DNA of 43,662 nucleotides from a virus, in IMG/VR virus record IMGVR_UViG_3300008450_000088, positions 1-43,662 of that record; one strand, written 5' to 3'. The stretch's first letter is position 1, and each line of letters starts with the position of its first letter. Below, in pieces: positions 42,362-43,662 of this stretch. The notes below the pieces were generated by a model. The model made no database searches and was not told where the DNA came from. It worked only from the letters and a program-made list of their open reading frames with translations. The position numbers were made by a program, and so were the translations under genes.

Positions 42362-43662
42362 ATGCAATTAAATCAATTATTAGAGAGCTCAAACAACTAT
42401 AAGACTTTACAAGCAGATGCTGCTCGTTTAGCAGGTAAATGGAGCAAATCAGGTTTATTAGAAGGTATTTCTAATGAAATCGAGAAAAACAACATGGCTA
42501 TGATTCTTGAGAATCAAGCAAAACAATTAGTATCTGAAGCTTCAACTACAGGAACAGGAGCATCATTCTCAGCTGGACAAGGTGAGCAATGGGCAGGAGT
42601 AGCTTTACCATTAGTACGTAAAGTATTTGCTCAAATCGCTGCTAAAGATTTCGTTTCTGTACAGCCAATGAATTTACCATCAGGTCTTGTATTCTATTTA
42701 GATTTTAAATACGGTACAAGCACTGTAGGATTTAATGCAGGAGATAACATGTACGGTAATGTATCTACTGCAGGAGACAAAATCGGAATTGATGAAGAAG
42801 TATCAGGAGGTTTATATGGTGCTGGTAGATTTGGTTACTCAATCAACTCTGCATCATCAGCAGTATTATCAGGACAAGCAACAGGTTCTGCAACTTCTGC
42901 TTCTATCGCTTATCAAGATGGAGAATTACCTACAAACTATAGAACAGTTACAGTAGCTACTTCTTCTTTATCAGGATTAGATATAGAAGGTATTAGAGCA
43001 TTTAGATTATACTCAGCATCGATAGATATTACTTCTAACCCAGAATTAACAGTACAAACAGGAGGGAATGTAGTATTCGTAGTTAAATTAAATTCTGCAG
43101 GTGGAACTTATGTACCAACAATCGCATCAGGTACTTTTGATGCAACTGTAAAATACCAAAAACAACCAGCTGATAACTCAAGAGGTGATTTCGAAGATAC
43201 TACAGGTACTTTAAAAATACCAGAAATCAACGTAACATTAGCTTCTGAGGCAATTGTTGCTAAAACAAGAAAATTAAAAGCTCAATGGACTCCAGAGTTC
43301 GCTCAAGACTTAAACGCTTATCATTCAATTGATGCTGAAGCAGAATTAACATCATTACTATCAGAGTACATCTCTATGGAGATTGACTTAGAATTATTAG
43401 ATATGTTAATCCAAGATGCAGCTACAACTGAAAGATGGTCAGCTAAGAATAATAGAATTTGGGACGGTAATACATGGGTAAGTAACACATCTGATTTCTA
43501 TAATACTCAAGGACAATGGTTCCAAACTTTAGGAACTAAAGTTCAAAAAGTATCTAACAAAATTCACCAAAAAACTTTAAGAGGTGGAGCTAACTTCTTA
43601 GTATGTTCTCCTTCTGTAGCTACAATCTTAGAATCAATTCCAGGATATGCAGCAGATACAAA
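42362..43662 (+). CDS. gp23: Major capsid protein gp23 (3' end beyond window)
   Basis: Starts at 42362 (MQLNQLLESSNNYKTLQADA) and runs off the right edge after about 433 codons; T4 gp23 has 521 aa. The diagnostic block is KTRKLKAQWTPEFAQDLNAY, then AEAELTSLLSEYISMEIDLE (around residues 305-345). The predicted gp21 cut lies after E59 in QLVSE, followed by ASTTGTGASFSAGQGEQWAG; T4 gp23 is cut after E65, so the position fits. The mature start is shared with the 80-aa protein at 37712. The leader ATTAAACAACA lacks a Shine-Dalgarno sequence and no own promoter motif is visible, so it is probably transcribed with gp22. Confidence 0.95.
   Translation, partial: MQLNQLLESSNNYKTLQADAARLAGKWSKSGLLEGISNEIEKNNMAMILENQAKQLVSEASTTGTGASFSAGQGEQWAGVALPLVRKVFAQIAAKDFVSVQPMNLPSGLVFYLDFKYGTSTVGFNAGDNMYGNVSTAGDKIGIDEEVSGGLYGAGRFGYSINSASSAVLSGQATGSATSASIAYQDGELPTNYRTVTVATSSLSGLDIEGIRAFRLYSASIDITSNPELTVQTGGNVVFVVKLNSAGGTYVPTIASGTFDATVKYQKQPADNSRGDFEDTTGTLKIPEINVTLASEAIVAKTRKLKAQWTPEFAQDLNAYHSIDAEAELTSLLSEYISMEIDLELLDMLIQDAATTERWSAKNNRIWDGNTWVSNTSDFYNTQGQWFQTLGTKVQKVSNKIHQKTLRGGANFLVCSPSVATILESIPGYAADT

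Noticed and set aside
1-43662. tRNA genes, insertion sequences, integrase or attachment sites
   Set aside because: No cloverleaf-like element with a GTTCRAATC-type arm, no transposase or integrase motif and no flanking direct repeats were noticed. A covariance-model scan was not possible.

Overview
This 43.7-kb, visibly AT-rich window is a stretch of a T4-like myovirus genome. Every convincing gene lies on the + strand, packed with stop/start overlaps (TAATG, ATGA) and no gap above 300 bases. The marker genes are a gp55-like late sigma factor, baseplate gp5, gp25 and gp6, terminase gp17, portal gp20, prohead protease gp21, scaffold gp22 and major capsid gp23 (cut by the right edge). The host is probably a Bacteroidota (Flavobacteriia-like) bacterium. 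Genes that begin after an intergenic leader have A/T-rich leaders without a Shine-Dalgarno sequence, which fits that phylum; this is inference, not proof.

Layout. (1) 0-1.9 kb: a small ORF, an HD-domain hydrolase, a small membrane protein and the late sigma factor. (2) 1.9-17.4 kb: baseplate and tail, from gp5 through gp25, gp6 and a gp7-like wedge protein to several structural proteins, a paralogous pair, and an adhesin with 25 x 14-residue SHAEG repeats and a probable C1q/TNF-like tip. (3) 17.4-33.3 kb: an accessory region. It holds a GIY-YIG protein, a cupin-like protein, a minimal kinase-like protein, DnaG-type primase, a PD-(D/E)XK nuclease, two nucleotidyltransferases (one fused to an NMN-adenylyltransferase-like domain), a protein with two HExxH metalloprotease motifs, a HAD phosphatase, several Cys-rich proteins, a 737-residue mosaic protein and a possible nuclease. 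(4) 33.4-43.7 kb: DNA packaging and head (gp17, gp20, two small or unknown proteins, a core-like mosaic protein, gp21, two tagged small proteins, gp22, gp23).

The most striking signal crosses modules. At least a dozen otherwise unrelated proteins begin with a short amphipathic helix of the type MKxSxIxxIIxEVLxE that ends in an (L/I/V)-x-E site, the cleavage rule of the T4 gp21 prohead protease. The 80-residue protein at 37712 carries such a leader followed by STTGTGASFSxGxGxQ(Y/W)A, the same sequence that follows the predicted maturation site of the major capsid protein here. I infer that these leaders are capsid-targeting propeptides and that much of the accessory region (kinase-like, phosphatase, nuclease-like and Cys-rich proteins) is internal cargo loaded into the head and trimmed by gp21. 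This is a testable hypothesis.

Expression. A recurrent motif, CTATTTATWAATA-like, lies upstream of about ten transcription-unit starts and in one case contains the exact T4 late box TATAAATA. It is the likely target of the gp55-like sigma factor. Three good intrinsic terminators (20176, 33304, 41011) split the region. All assignments come from reading the sequence and recalled family features; no database search was run.
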